64,000 bases of DNA from Campanula takesimana. Lineage: Eukaryota; Streptophyta; Magnoliopsida; Asterales; Campanulaceae. Location: contig JAOWBW010001809.1 in assembly GCA_026119855.1 (NCBI GenBank), forward strand, positions 124,001 through 188,000, in the 5' to 3' direction. The position numbers and the translations under genes were made by a program. A model generated the notes under the pieces. It was not told the DNA's origin and made no database searches. It saw only the letters and a program-made list of their open reading frames with translations. Shown here one piece after another: positions 44,801 through 55,150 of this stretch (within the stretch, counting starts at the first letter, position 1; each line of letters starts with the position of its first letter).

Positions 44801-45934
44801 GGTGCATATTCTCGTGAGCACATGATACATGATTACATGGTGCATAAAGACTGGTCCACTATTATGGGACTTAGTTCTATTCCCGTAGTTCAAGTAAATA
44901 TCTACTTGTACCTTCTTGTGTGAGTCCAGCTGGTTCTCCTTGCTTGTTCGAAAATATATAGGTTCACGCTTGTCGCGAGAGCTGGGGTTTAAGTGACAAT
45001 CGGGTCCCTATGTATTTCCGCCCGACCCCTTACTACCGGCCATAGTAAGGGCATAGCTTCCTTGGTTGGAGCAATAAGCCTGACCTAAGTGAATGCTAAT
45101 TCCCGTCTTGTTCACCACGTGGATTTTGTATCTTGTGGATGACACTGGTTACCAGGTCTTCTTATATACTGCACAGCAGTCTCTTGTTCCTATTCTTGGT
45201 TGTCCTCAGCTAGAAAAGCATCGACAACAAATGGTATTCTTGGGAGAAATAAGGAAGGATTCAGGTACAATGCGTGATAGGCCTATGTGCATCTTGGTGA
45301 GCTGGTTTAGCCTCTCACACTACTTGACTACTTGTTACCTGAACCTTTCTTGAGCTTGATTACTTGTTGAGTTGGCTTAGCCTCTCCTATACTTGTTACT
45401 TGATGATACTTGATATATGATTACTTGAGTATCTACTTGTATTGCATGATAACATGACATATAGTTGCATGTTAATAGCTTACTGAGATTTATCTCACCC
45501 TTTATTTGTTTAATTGTTCCCCCCCAGGAAAGCAGGGGATAGTACGCAGTGAGGCTCGACTTAGCTGGGAATTTACTCAGCAGGATATTCTTGTTCGAAG
45601 TTAGTGTCCTTTTATATTTTGGTAAGGACGATCTTGTATGAGTTAATTAAACTCTGGGCTTGTATTGGGGTAGTATTTGTTGTCCCTAGACAGTTCTTGA
45701 TGCCAGCTTATTTGCTAGGCATGTCTTCCGCTGTATGTAACCATTTTGGTTTTAATTTTCTTGGTCTAGAACTGGTGTGAGCTATCTTAGCTCCCTACTC
45801 TTGAGTATATATATCATGTCATTTTTGTTTTTAACAGGTATTGTTCCTGTTTCCCGTTAGTTTCTTGTTTCTTGTTAGTTACGCGCACCAGGTTCGAGGT
45901 TCTATTAGGGAATCCCGGGACTTGGGGCGTGTCA
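41804..45934 (+). repeat. 3' LTR of the LARD
   Basis: 4131 bp, near-identical to 36330-40458. The cassettes (42817-43046) and the triple 38-bp repeat (44731-44844) are preserved. One cassette differs by a single base (GTCGTACC versus GTCGTGCC). Confidence 0.95.
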
Positions 45935-47112
45935 AACTGTGTCCCCACTCCTCAATTGTCTAGTTCGCTTGGTCCGTAAGTAGTTCCTGTAGTCTTGAGG
46001 AATAAATCCAAGATTCTCACGTCCACCTGTTTGCCTAGACATGAACTCGACTGTAGCTTTAGGAGCTATACCGTAGCTCTCTGCCATATCAACTTCTACT
46101 GCTTGAGCAAGTGATATCTTTCTATGGGATCTATGAAGATGACTCTTGCTTGGAGTTGTACACGAGTGCGTATGTTCAGCCACAAACTCAGTTACTTGAT
46201 AGCTTTCAGTCAGTCGACTACTAACTTTCATCTTCGCGGGGCAAAAACATCTTGTCATTGGGCGTTTTTACAGTGGCATCTCGTTTGTCTTTTTCTTTTT
46301 CTCCCTCACGTGAACAACAAAATAGTCTATCTAAAACTTTGTTAGTGAATCTGTCTTTGTGGCTTTTACTCCGTCGAATCCCAAAACCCACCTTTTTTGC
46401 ATAAAGGTTATAAAATTATAAGCTTCCTCCTCAGTATTAAACTCCATACCTAGTTCCGGAATGTCCGTCTTACAAATTCTTGCATGAATTTGAGTTATAC
46501 TCGAATGATCAAGATTGATATCTGAACCTAAATCATTAAGATTCTTGCTTGTGTTCGCTATGTTATGATTGACATCACATGTGTTGGCAGTAGCTTCAAA
46601 ATCCAATCTACGACGCGAAGACATTTCAGCTTCATCCATAACCTTTCAAATAAATATAAGTCATAAACATAATTCACATATTAAAGTAAATAAAAACCCA
46701 ATGATCATGAGATAGATAATGAAACTAGAATTAAATTTTGACTTCTAAAAAAAATATTTAAAGCCAATACACTTATTTGCAAGTTGTATAATGCTACACT
46801 CAGAGAAATCTGCACTTTTTTTTTCCAGGTTCATTGTAAGAGCATAGAAGGCAAGCATATATATCATGCTACATATATCAAATGTTACTGTAAGATTTAA
46901 TGAAGTAAAGAAACTTACAGCCAATACACTTGCATATAAAAGGTTTGAAGTTCTTCGTTAGTGGAGAGGTTCTAGCAGGTGATGCAAAGCAGAGGTCTGG
47001 GTGAAGATGAAGCGATTTCCGATTAGAGGAGGAAGGAGACGAGTTTCTTCGTCTGCAAAAACTTGTGTCGACGTATCAAATTCTAAGAGGGTTAGGAAAC
47101 CAGGGGATTGAA

Positions 47113-47222
47113 TATTTGCTTCCCATTCCGTTAACTAACGAAGGTTAAATGCTGGAAAAAAAAGGGCCAGCTGTCTTAAATTAATTGGTGGTACATAAAA
47201 AGGGGACAGAGGATTTGGGCTC
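47113..47222 (-). repeat. MULE right TIR
   Basis: 110 bp, reverse complement of the left TIR without the 13-bp duplication. Ends GGACAGAGGATTTGGGCTC, followed by the TSD GAATAATCT. The adjacent 47232-47488 holds nothing that I recognise. Confidence 0.95.
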
Positions 47223-47488
47223 GAATAATCTCTTGTATAAGCATTTAACTGCCTAGGAAATTAGATTATGTTTGGGGAAGATAAGTCTTTTTTATATGTA
47301 TTAATTGCATTTCATAATGTATGAAGAAGTCTAAAACGACATGTATTTTGAAACAAATGGAATAATATGTTTAGTTTTGCTCGTGTACTAATATTGTTAT
47401 ATGCAGAGACCATAGAGTCCATTAAGAGTACATTTGTATCTCCTAAATGTCAACTTCCTTAAATTCTTTAAAGCTTAAGAATGAACTT

Positions 47489-48340
47489 GATGAGCCCGCA
47501 CCTCCCAGATCGGGCTTGGAAGTCCAAACCGGCAAAAATCATCCTATCTACAAAACCGAGTCAAGCTGACCCCGAGCTCCGAGGTCATTAAAGCTCTCCC
47601 TGAGCTCACCCTCCGAGCTCATATCTCGGGTTCCCCGTGAGACACCTGGCAAGGCCGCTACCCCAGCTCTCCAGCCCTGAACTCACTCTCCCCAAGCCCC
47701 CATCGACGAAGTCATACTTTGGCGAGCTCGGTAACGTGCAAAGCGGACAAGCCGTACTATTGCAATAAATGGTCGATGGGCTATCCTGACCACCTAGTCT
47801 CCTCCGTATCGTTCACGTACAATCACAACATGCGGTGGCTACATACCGTCCCATCCAGACTGCGTACCAACTAGGAGTTGCCAAGTGGCTATACGGACCA
47901 TGTCTTTATCCGGACAGTAGACCACCTTTGCACGGTAATTCAGGGTATACTCCCTCCGTCCCATTTCAAATTGCAAAAACTAGGTAGTGCACAGAGATTA
48001 AGGAAAAAGTGAAATAGGTGATGTGTTGTGAGTGTAGATAGTTGATGTGAATATGAGAAGTGGGTCCCTCTAATTAAAAAGTATTAAAAAAAATTCCATG
48101 TTAGAATTTTGCAATTTTAAGTGGGACACCCAATATGACAAATTTGCAATTTGAAATGTTACAGAGGGAGTATAAGTTACTCTCTCTCTCTCTCTCTCTC
48201 TCTCTTCCAAGGTATGTTCTAACCTACACACACTCAAATACACAGAGAACCCTAATTCTCTCCCAAGGCATTCCAAGCCTTGTTCTTAGTTCCCTCAGAA
48301 ATCTTACTCTCACGCCCGAAGGCTTAAGGTAAGATCAAAC
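47489..48340. repeat. Unclassified GC-richer repeat, possibly an LTR remnant
   Basis: Begins TGATGAGCCCGCACCTCCC and runs as GC-richer sequence with many GAGCTC words, interrupted by a Stowaway MITE (47950-48170). A (TC)13 tract (48181-48207) and leader-like sequence 'ACCCTAATTCTCTCCC' follow. The composition and TC tract resemble Tat-type LTR/leader sequence, but no partner, TSD or primer site is visible. No gene seen from here to 48847. Confidence 0.35.
47950..48170. mobile_element. Stowaway MITE
   Basis: 221 bp, CTCCCTCCGTCCCATTTCAAA ends (20-base core) with the matching right end TTTGAAATGTTACAGAGGGAG-like, flanked by TA on both sides (47948-47949, 48171-48172). Confidence 0.88.
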
Positions 48341-48847
48341 TCAACTCTGGTCTTAACGTATTATTTATTGTGTTTTGATCATAGGTAAACCGGATCAAAA
48401 CCCAAATATCCACCCACATATTAACCCTAAAAATCATGGCGTAATCAGAACTTTCAATTTGTAACGGAATACCCTAAAACTTAAAATAGACATTCAAGGA
48501 CGGAACGGAGGGAGTAGAAAGAAAGCGTTGTACTTAAATCTTAACTAGAAACAACTAAATTGAAGTCAAACAATAGATGGAAAATAAATGTGGTGGGAGT
48601 GAGCTCTTAGATTCGATTGAATGATGGCTTACTATTATAAACATATTAGTACTACTCATTAGTATTCCTTGCTTCATTCTATAGACTGACATTTTATACA
48701 GTATAAACGATCGTACACTTCTCTTTCCCTTATTTTCTCTAAAATGAGGTAACCTTTGCTTTTAAAACTTTACGTAGGCAATCTCTTAATCTAAAGTTAT
48801 TGATTAAAATACTTTAATAAAAAGTAAAGGTCGGGATGGGGGAGTAT

Positions 48848-49100
48848 ACTCCCTCCCTCTATCCCACAGTATATATTCACCTTTTTTTTTTAGCTTGTCC
48901 CATATATGTCCACTTTCAAAAATAGCAAATAATTTTTACTATTTTTTCCACTCATTTTCTATTCTATTTTACTTTTATACTCACAACACTAACCAACACA
49001 ATTCCTTCTCACTCATTTTTTTCTCATACTTTATATGATACTCACAACACTTATATCACTTTCATCATTTTTTAATTTTCGTGTAAATAGAACGATTGAA
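48848..49100. mobile_element. Stowaway-like MITE, right end unclear
   Basis: Left end TACTCCCTCCCTCTATCCCACA. The interior shares TTTATACTCACAACAC with 20930-21125. The right TIR is degenerate (ATAGGACGTACTA near 49110). 49110-49474 holds no recognisable feature. Confidence 0.6.
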
Positions 49101-49474
49101 CATAATTATAGGACGTACTATTTCAAAGCTAACAAAAAAAAAAAAAAATTCACGCTAACAAATTGACTATTTTTGACCAAACTATTTTGTCGGTTATTGA
49201 AAACGAGTAAGAGCGCCATTATGGGGCTTACGCTGTTGCAGGGCCCCGCCAAAGTGTGGCTGCTTAATTTTCGCTATCAAGTACAGCTAAATCATTAACA
49301 AATTCTTTTCTCCCCCATGTTACAATGTTGTTTTACTTTTAGAGCTCTGCATGACGCCCCCCACATACTACTCCTGTTAGAATCAAAGAAAGTGGCCCAT
49401 GATGACTTCATTCATCAACTCAGGACCGTTTTAGGCCCACATTACTATGCATATAAAACCCGTTCCAGCTGCAT

Positions 49475-49915
49475 GAAATTTATACGAACCGAGCTGGCTC
49501 GAGCTCGGCTCGTGAAAGCTCGAGCTCGAGTGAGCTCGAGTCGAGCTCAAACCGATTGTCAAACTCGTTTTTGTTATCGAGCCGACCGTGTTCGGCTCGT
49601 TTAGCTCATTAAAAGCTCGAGTTCGGTTCGATAAGCTCATTAAAATCGAATTTTTGTTTTCGAACGGCTCGAACTCGGCTCGAATTCGGCTCGATAAGCT
49701 CGTTAAGATCATATTTTTCTTTAAAAAATGTCTAAGCTCGAGCTCGGCTCGTTAAAACTCGAGTTCGATATCGACTCGAGTTGTTCGCTAGCAGCTCGCG
49801 AGCTCGATTCGACTCGAGCTCGAACATGCAAATGGGCTCGAGCTCGATAAGTTTTAAAAGAGCTCGAGCTCGACACCCCAAAGCTCGACTCGGCTCGGCT
49901 CGTTTACAGCCCTAG
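49475..49915. mobile_element. hAT element with GAGCTCG subterminal arrays
   Basis: Dense GAGCTCG/GCTCGAGCTCG repeats at both ends; the right terminus GGCTCGTTTACAGCCCTA is a typical hAT TIR. The left terminus is degenerate (ATTTATACGAACCGAGC), so the exact start and TSD are unsure. ORFs called here are low-complexity artefacts. Confidence 0.78.
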
Positions 49916-49919
49916 ACTC

Positions 49920-50065
49920 TCCTATCTACTCACTTCATCTCAAAAAAATTACTCATTTTGCTATTTTGAGCATCTCACTGAACAATATCATTTCTCAAAA
50001 TAAAAAAATATATATTCCACTTTCTCTCTTCTTCTCACTCACATCAACTATCCACTTAATAATAA
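49920..50065. mobile_element. MITE fragment
   Basis: CTACTCACTTCATCTCAAAAAAATTAC and AT-rich sequence with TCTCTCTTCTTCTCACTCACATC resemble one half of a Stowaway-type element. No matching end. Confidence 0.4.
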
Positions 50066-50106
50066 ACCCGATTATTATATCTTTTGCATGTTTATTATAA
50101 TAATCA

Positions 50107-52353
50107 CTAGTACTCCTACCCGTGCCGGTGGCACGGTGACAGTACAAAATTGATCGGTTCTATAAAGATTCAGCATACTAAGGCACGATGACAGCACGAA
50201 ATTTGTCACGACGACTAATAATCACAATCAAAAAAACTAACAGCCCTTTTTATTTACCCTCACAAACTCTAACAACATTGGCACCTCTCTCCAACAAAAT
50301 CTTTGACACCACAAATGGCTTCAACTGAAATCAAATACCTAATTGTAAAGTTTCAATGCCAAACTGGAGTTGTATTGCAATTGTAAGTGGTGAGATCATA
50401 TACCAAATGATACTGAGCAAAATCATCAATTTTTATGGTCTTCCCGTTTTAACATCACGGTGCACAATTTTCTTTTGAGTGAAGGTGGCTCAAACAGATA
50501 GCAAAATCAATAAAGCAAGGTTCAGTGCACCACAAATAAGTACATACCCTCCCATCCAAAAAAGTAAAATAATAAAAATCAGACACTACTATTCAAGCTG
50601 GAAAAAAATAAAAAAATAATCTCACCCTCTTGAGAGCTCCAAATCAAGTTCAACCAGAATCTCAAAGGAGCATTTCTTCCTACAATTCCTGATCAAGTGC
50701 TCCAAAGTTTATATATTGTTGATGTGTTAATTTTTTCTTAATCTGAACTCCCTGTGTTGCAATTGGTTGTCTCACTAACGTAATATGAAAATCTGCAGTC
50801 CATTTACATAAAAAAATAAGTTGTTTTACATAAGTCTCTTAGCGTATTGAAATATGAAATGTTAAAAAAATTGCTGGATCAAATCTGGATTAATGTAACA
50901 AAATTAGAGTAGAGCCTTTAGCTGAGTGGCACTCTCAAAATCCCATTACCATATTATAAAGACCAACATGGGCTTAGATAAAAAGGATTGTTACACCAAA
51001 GAGATTCGATTTCCAAAAGCCTAACTCACAGTAGATGAGCTTGACGACGTTTGGGGCAGGCCGGTTGGCATTTTGAGGAGGGAGCGGAGTCTGGCACCTC
51101 CGGATTGTTTGACTTCAACCTTGGTCCGCCAATGACTGCACCAGCACCACCATTGTTCCCAGCGGCTCAGGCACTCCTCTTTGTTGTTACCTGCGCCTGC
51201 TACGACAGGATTGGAAAAATGGAATAGAAATCGTAAATCTGTGGCCGTTGGATGAGAGAATTTAAAACTGACCTCTTATGCATATATGAGAATTAAGGAA
51301 ATATCGAATAATTCAACCTAGAAATCAATATCTAAACTGCAATGAAAACGAAAAAGCAACACTATTTACTATCATTCCTACAGTTGAATCATGTTTACAT
51401 ATGAACATAATAAGCACGCTTCAACTTACATTCACTAAGGTCTTTGGTGGAAAATGCATTCAATTTTTCTTGGGGGTTTTTGTTCATGAAGGTTTACATT
51501 GAAATATGCATCTTATGATTCTTAATCTTTTGAAACCGGGTTTTGTTGATTTCAATTGTTGTTTTTAATCATCTATATCTGATCCAAAGCACTTTTCAGC
51601 TCTTCGAGTGAAGATTCCAACTTTTTACCAAAAAAAAGTGAACGTTCCAACTTAACAATGCTTGATCCCATGTCCCAGTTTTGTTCAAAATACATTCCAA
51701 CCTGGAAAATAAGATAAAGGAGACTGAAAAATAAGAAGTCGACGGACTCCATTTCCTCCTCCATGGGGACTACTTGCTTGAAATCTCCCGTCAACTTGAC
51801 TAATCGTTTCCAGTTTAAAGCCATTCTTAACTTCCGATTACTACGAAAAGAAAACAAAATTGAGAATAAACGAAAATCGTTGTTGTAGAATCTAAGACCA
51901 AATAGGAAAAAAAATAATCCAAAACACGAAACTTGAATCGGAAAGTACCTGAGTGCTTGGGAGCTATATTGGTGAAGGGAGAAAAATCTGACTGTGTTAG
52001 GAAGAGGAATCGTGAGAAAATTCAAACACCAAGTACCGATTTTCCGATTGAAAAATAAACGATCAATCGTATTTGGGTTTTGGGATAATCCCTGAAGATG
52101 GAATTTTTCCCTTTTCTTTTCTGGTTTATGGGAGGAGACGCGCAGAGCCAAGAAGAGAAGGGAAGGAAATTGGAAACCTTCGGCTGTGAGCCGTCGGATT
52201 TTTTTTACGAAAATTGATCTTAACGGATACAATAAAAGAAAGAAAAAAACGAAAAAATGCCAGCCATTGGATCAGGGCAGTTAAGGACAAATCCTGGCCA
52301 CTCTTTATGTATTTTTAGGAGGTGGTTATTCTCTATGTGTTTTATAATATAGA
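50107..52353 (-). mobile_element. Non-autonomous Helitron
   Basis: On the minus strand it starts TCTATATTATAAAACACA (52353) and ends CTAG (50107-50110). A 7-bp-stem hairpin (CCGTGCC-GGT-GGCACGG, 50120-50136) lies 9 nt before the end. It is inserted between A and T, as Helitrons do. The empty site is confirmed by the related LTR B. No Rep/helicase. The interior contains gene-like pieces (see 51573-51824) and a second GC-richer block at about 51040-51190, suggesting captured host exons. Confidence 0.9.
51573..51824 (-). pseudogene. Gene fragment captured by the Helitron
   Basis: ORF from the ATG at 51824 (MALNWKRLVKLTGDFKQVV, ... YFEQNWDMGSSIVKLERS, ... LEELKSALDQI). The frame is open further upstream to 52232, but that part looks untranslated. 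It has a coding-like composition and an amphipathic C-terminus. 'TTTTCCAGGTTGG' (about 51700, minus strand) may mark an exon edge. I do not recognise the source gene. Confidence 0.4.
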
Positions 52354-53082
52354 TTGTCCCTAACACTTACGAAGAGCTAGCATGAGTTTAATGGATAATC
52401 ATATGATGATTATGGTGCATAGGATGCGGATTAAACTTGTGGGTACTTGTTGGAGAACAATGTACTGTATAGACCCGTTATGAGATTTATGTCATGGTCA
52501 AATGTCATAATTAAATCTCATAATAGTCATACCATTTGAATCCTAAAACCTGAGATTATCATGGTCTTCCACATGATGAACATTATGTTTGACGTACTCA
52601 AACGCTACCCTTAACCGGATGGTTATAAAGATTACGATTGGCATAATCGGATTCTTGTAGGGAAGAATGATAAGTCAAGATGAGATTTGTCCCTCTCTCA
52701 AGAGAGATATCTGCTGGGCCACTCGATGAGTGAGATTGATGATAGTGTACATCCGTACCCAAATGAATTGATGTGTTCAATGTCATTTGCTCATATCAAT
52801 CTACTCGGGATCGAGAAAGCACTGGACAACATAAGTTGACATGGACCATGACTTATGTCCAATATGATATCGCGTGACAAAGGGATTTTGATATGTTCTA
52901 TAAGGTAACTTTGGACTTTCAAAGTTATACTAATTGGGTAGTCATAATGGCTTGCTAGAGTCCGCTTATGACTTACGGGTTCTGAATGGTTCGGACTCGT
53001 TGCCAACTTAGTATAATCCTATTGGGTCACACACAATAGAACGGATTGGAAAAAGGCAAAAATCTGAGATTTTAAGGATGGC

Positions 53083-53175
53083 GATCGTACGGCTCATAAG
53101 CCACCGTACGGCTCCCTTGCAGTCGTACAGCTGGCCCCCCGACTCTGTACAGTTTGTTCAGTTTTCTTGTACGAC
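53083..53175 (+). repeat. CGTACGGCTC cassettes in LTR C
   Basis: GATCGTACGGCTC (53083), ACCGTACGGCTC (53103), GTCGTACAGCTGG (53122), TCTGTACAG (53144) and CTTGTACGAC (53166). They occupy the same LTR position as the different cassettes of LTRs A and B, right after the conserved GGGTCACACACAATAGAACG. Confidence 0.82.
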
Positions 53176-53563
53176 AAGGAATCTCGATCCCAAACGGAAT
53201 TAGGTCAGACCCTCATATAAGATATGCAGCCGGGTTTGACGGCCTCTAATGGTGATTTGTGAAATCATAATACATTTTTTTAGAAACAATAAATTATAGA
53301 GAGGTAGGATTATTTATTTGGTGATCCATGATCATCAAAATACAACAATCAATGAAGCAAAATAATTCATATGAAGAAATCATATCTTCATCAAGCCTTG
53401 GATCTAGCAATCCAGATCAAGAAGGTGTTCTTGATATTCGTTCGACGTGTGGATACCGATAGAGGGTGTTTGCGTTAGCACCTCAAAGTCTGTATTCATG
53501 GATTCGATCTTCAAGGGTATGTTTTCTTTCATCTTGTATTTAATCTAATCAACATGTAAGGAT

Positions 53564-54711
53564 TGTTGGTGTTGGTGCCCTAAGCACGTTTGTTAAACGT
53601 TGTATGTGATATCATTATATTCATATTAATGAAGAAATATTTAGGTTATTATTAATGCTCATGTTTGCTTATAATAATCGGATTCACATAGGGAAGAATA
53701 ATAAGCTAAATGGATTTGTCCCTCTTCGGAGAGATGTCAAGCTTGGGCCCCTCAAAGGAATGATGTTGATGAAATGTTTGGCCAAACTCAAATGGATTGA
53801 TTGGATCAATGTCGTTTGGATTATCAACATATTCGGGATCGAGAAAAGTATTGAACAAAACAAGTTGACTTATTGACCATGACTTGTGTTCAAAGATATC
53901 GTGGACAAAGGGATTGTGACATATTCTAAAGGAATGCGAACTTGTATCTAGTTATACTATTTGGGTAGGTATGACGGTTTGCTAGAACCTAATCATATCT
54001 TATGGTTTCATGTTTGAACCCATTGCCAACTTAGTATAATCCTAGAGGGTCACACACGAGAGAACGAATCTTAAAAAAGACTAAAATGGAAAATATGGCC
54101 TTCTGAACCATGTTGTGCGACCGCACAAACTGGGCTGGGCAGCCGCACAGTTTTGGGCGGCCGCATAAGCATGTCGGGACAGATTTCCTAATTTGATTTG
54201 GAAAAGAATTTTGGACGGGTTGAAACACAAGTTTCCTATTTGTAATAGGTCTTACTTGTATAAAACACCAAAATTCGGCCAGAACTTGAACCAAGCTTTT
54301 GTGAAAGTCTCCAAAGGGTTTGAGAGAGTTTTATTTTGTTCTAAGACATCCTAGATTGAAGAACAAAATAATACACAAATTAAATTCCATATAGTTCATA
54401 TTAATTGTGAAAACGTGTTTCACAATTTTTGGTCTAGCAACCAAGATCAAGTGTTCTTGATATTCGTTCAAGGTGTGGATACCGCTAGAGGGTGAAGCTC
54501 ATCATCTTCAAAGTTCGTGTTCTTACTTTTGTGATTAAAGCTTCAAGTTCTCCACCAAGATAAAAGACCAAATTCAAAGTCATCAATGGGTAGTTTTTCT
54601 AGTATTCATATTGTTGTATTTGATCTAATCATATGAACGGATCTATGGCTTTGGGTTTCATAAAATTTTAAATGCTTAATTCCGCTGCGCATGTTACTAC
54701 GAAACCCAACA
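53564..54711 (+). repeat. LTR A
   Basis: TGTTGGTGTTGGTGCCC to ACGAAACCCAACA. About 370 bp shorter than LTR B, mainly through an internal deletion near 53680. TATA box GTATAAAACACC at 54258-54267. Three cassettes at 54115-54169. Confidence 0.88.
54115..54169 (+). repeat. GCGACCGCACA cassettes, U3 slot of LTR A
   Basis: GTGCGACCGCAC (54115), TGGGCAGCCGCACAG (54136) and TGGGCGGCCGCATAAG (54154), ending about 90 bp before the TATA box. Same cassette type as 6225-6333 in the gypsy LTR and as this element's leader. Confidence 0.9.
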
Positions 54712-54712
54712 G

Positions 54713-54727
54713 TGGTATCAGAGCCCC
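54713..54727 (+). promoter_or_regulatory. Primer-binding site of copia A
   Basis: TGGTATCAGAGCCCC, one base after the LTR end, complementary to initiator Met-tRNA. Confidence 0.93.
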
Positions 54728-55009
54728 GTTCATGTTGATTATTTCAATACTTAGATCATGTTGTGTTTATATAAATTGTTTGTATGCCTAGCATGATATG
54801 AATATTGGATTATATGATGCTTATGTGTTATATGAATCTATGTGGTTTATTGTTTTACAACTTTAATCGCACTATTGAAACGCACTAAAAATTATGTTGG
54901 ATTATGAATTGTTTGATTATTAATTTTTTTGATTGGATCAAAGTTTTAATAATCGGGGAAAACAATTTTGAGACAAATTTTCGAACTCTAAAATCATTAT
55001 GATGCTACT

Positions 55010-55150
55010 GTGCGACCACAGAGAAAAACGTGGGCGGCCGCACATGTATGGGCGACCGCACAGTCTTTCTTGGGCGGCCGCACAGTGATGGTCAGAAGCT
55101 GGAATTTTGAGGTAGGTCCGACCGGACCAAAGTAAGGACCCGGCCGGACC
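55010..55150 (+). repeat. Leader-slot cassettes of copia A, two types
   Basis: GTGCGACCACAG (55010), TGGGCGGCCGCACA (55031), TGGGCGACCGCACAG (55049) and TGGGCGGCCGCACAG (55071), then GGTCCGACCGGACC (55115) and GGACCCGGCCGGACC (55136). They begin about 283 nt after the primer site. The last two match 18732-18767 in a gypsy fragment. The rest of the leader to 56333 is AT-rich without a gene. Confidence 0.9.

Larger units (their letters stand above)
36330..45934 (+). mobile_element. LARD: large LTR retrotransposon derivative with 4.13-kb LTRs
   Basis: 9605 bp with a perfect 5-bp TSD AACTG (36325-36329, 45935-45939). LTRs of 4129 and 4131 bp flank only 1345 bp of internal sequence without intact ORFs. 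I found about nine substitutions and two 1-bp indels between LTRs, about 0.2%, so it is very recent although non-coding. The primer site, polypurine tract and LTR ends point to a Tekay-like parent. Confidence 0.95.
34668..46639 (-). pseudogene. FAR1-type MULE transposase, split by the LARD and frameshifted
   Basis: Minus strand, in order: an N-terminal segment 46639-46331 (MDEAEMSSRRR ... EEEAYNFITFMQKRWVLGF) beginning the FAR1 DNA-binding domain; its continuation 46258-45935 (MTRCFCPAKMKV, FVAEHTHSC); the LARD; then the MULE DDE domain 36329-35799 (VVCFDTTYRTN, IHTDQDAAM, HRLCIWHIYQNEA); the C-terminal part 35784-35161 with TTTQRSESMNSLLKKY and a SWIM zinc finger (CSCKKIEFVGLLCSH); and a basic tail 35147-34668, followed by a probable splice donor. 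One-base frame breaks are visible near 46338, 46258, 36272 (run of eight A), 35830 and 35176. The LARD TSD AACTG falls inside a codon. The TIRs and TSD show that this is a transposon, not a host FHY3/FAR1 gene. More 3' exons may lie at 33990-34670. Confidence 0.88.
23353..47222 (-). mobile_element. Mutator-like element (MULE) with FAR1-type transposase, 23.9 kb with insertions
   Basis: TIRs begin GAGCCCAAATCCTCTGTCCC at both ends, and a perfect 9-bp TSD GAATAATCT flanks the element (23344-23352 and 47223-47231). Both are hallmarks of MULEs. Between them lie a minus-strand FAR1/MULE/SWIM transposase pseudogene, two Stowaway MITEs, a 9.0-kb gypsy element and a 9.6-kb LARD. Removing the two LTR elements leaves about 5.2 kb, a normal autonomous MULE size. 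The TIRs have stayed alike while the transposase has decayed. Confidence 0.95.
50066..53563 (+). mobile_element. Copia LTR, copy C, interrupted by a Helitron and by copia A
   Basis: Segments 50066-50106 and 52354-53563 align to LTR B (59327-60843): GCATGTTTATTATAATAATCA / TTGTCCCTAAC... continues B's CATGTTTACTTATAATAATC...GTCCCTAG. A Helitron (50107-52353) lies exactly between them. LTR C then stops at 53563, where copia A starts (TSD probably AGGAT). The most diverged of the three copies, hence the oldest. A CATATAAG near 53214 may be its TATA box. Confidence 0.8.

Noticed and set aside
34668..46639. Host FHY3/FAR1 transcription-factor gene
   Set aside because: It lies between MULE TIRs with a perfect 9-bp TSD and has multiple frameshifts, so it is a decayed transposase.
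54115..55085. Artificial NotI-like sites (GCGGCCGC) suggesting vector contamination
   Set aside because: They occur as degenerate multi-copy cassettes in natural retrotransposon context with no vector sequence around.
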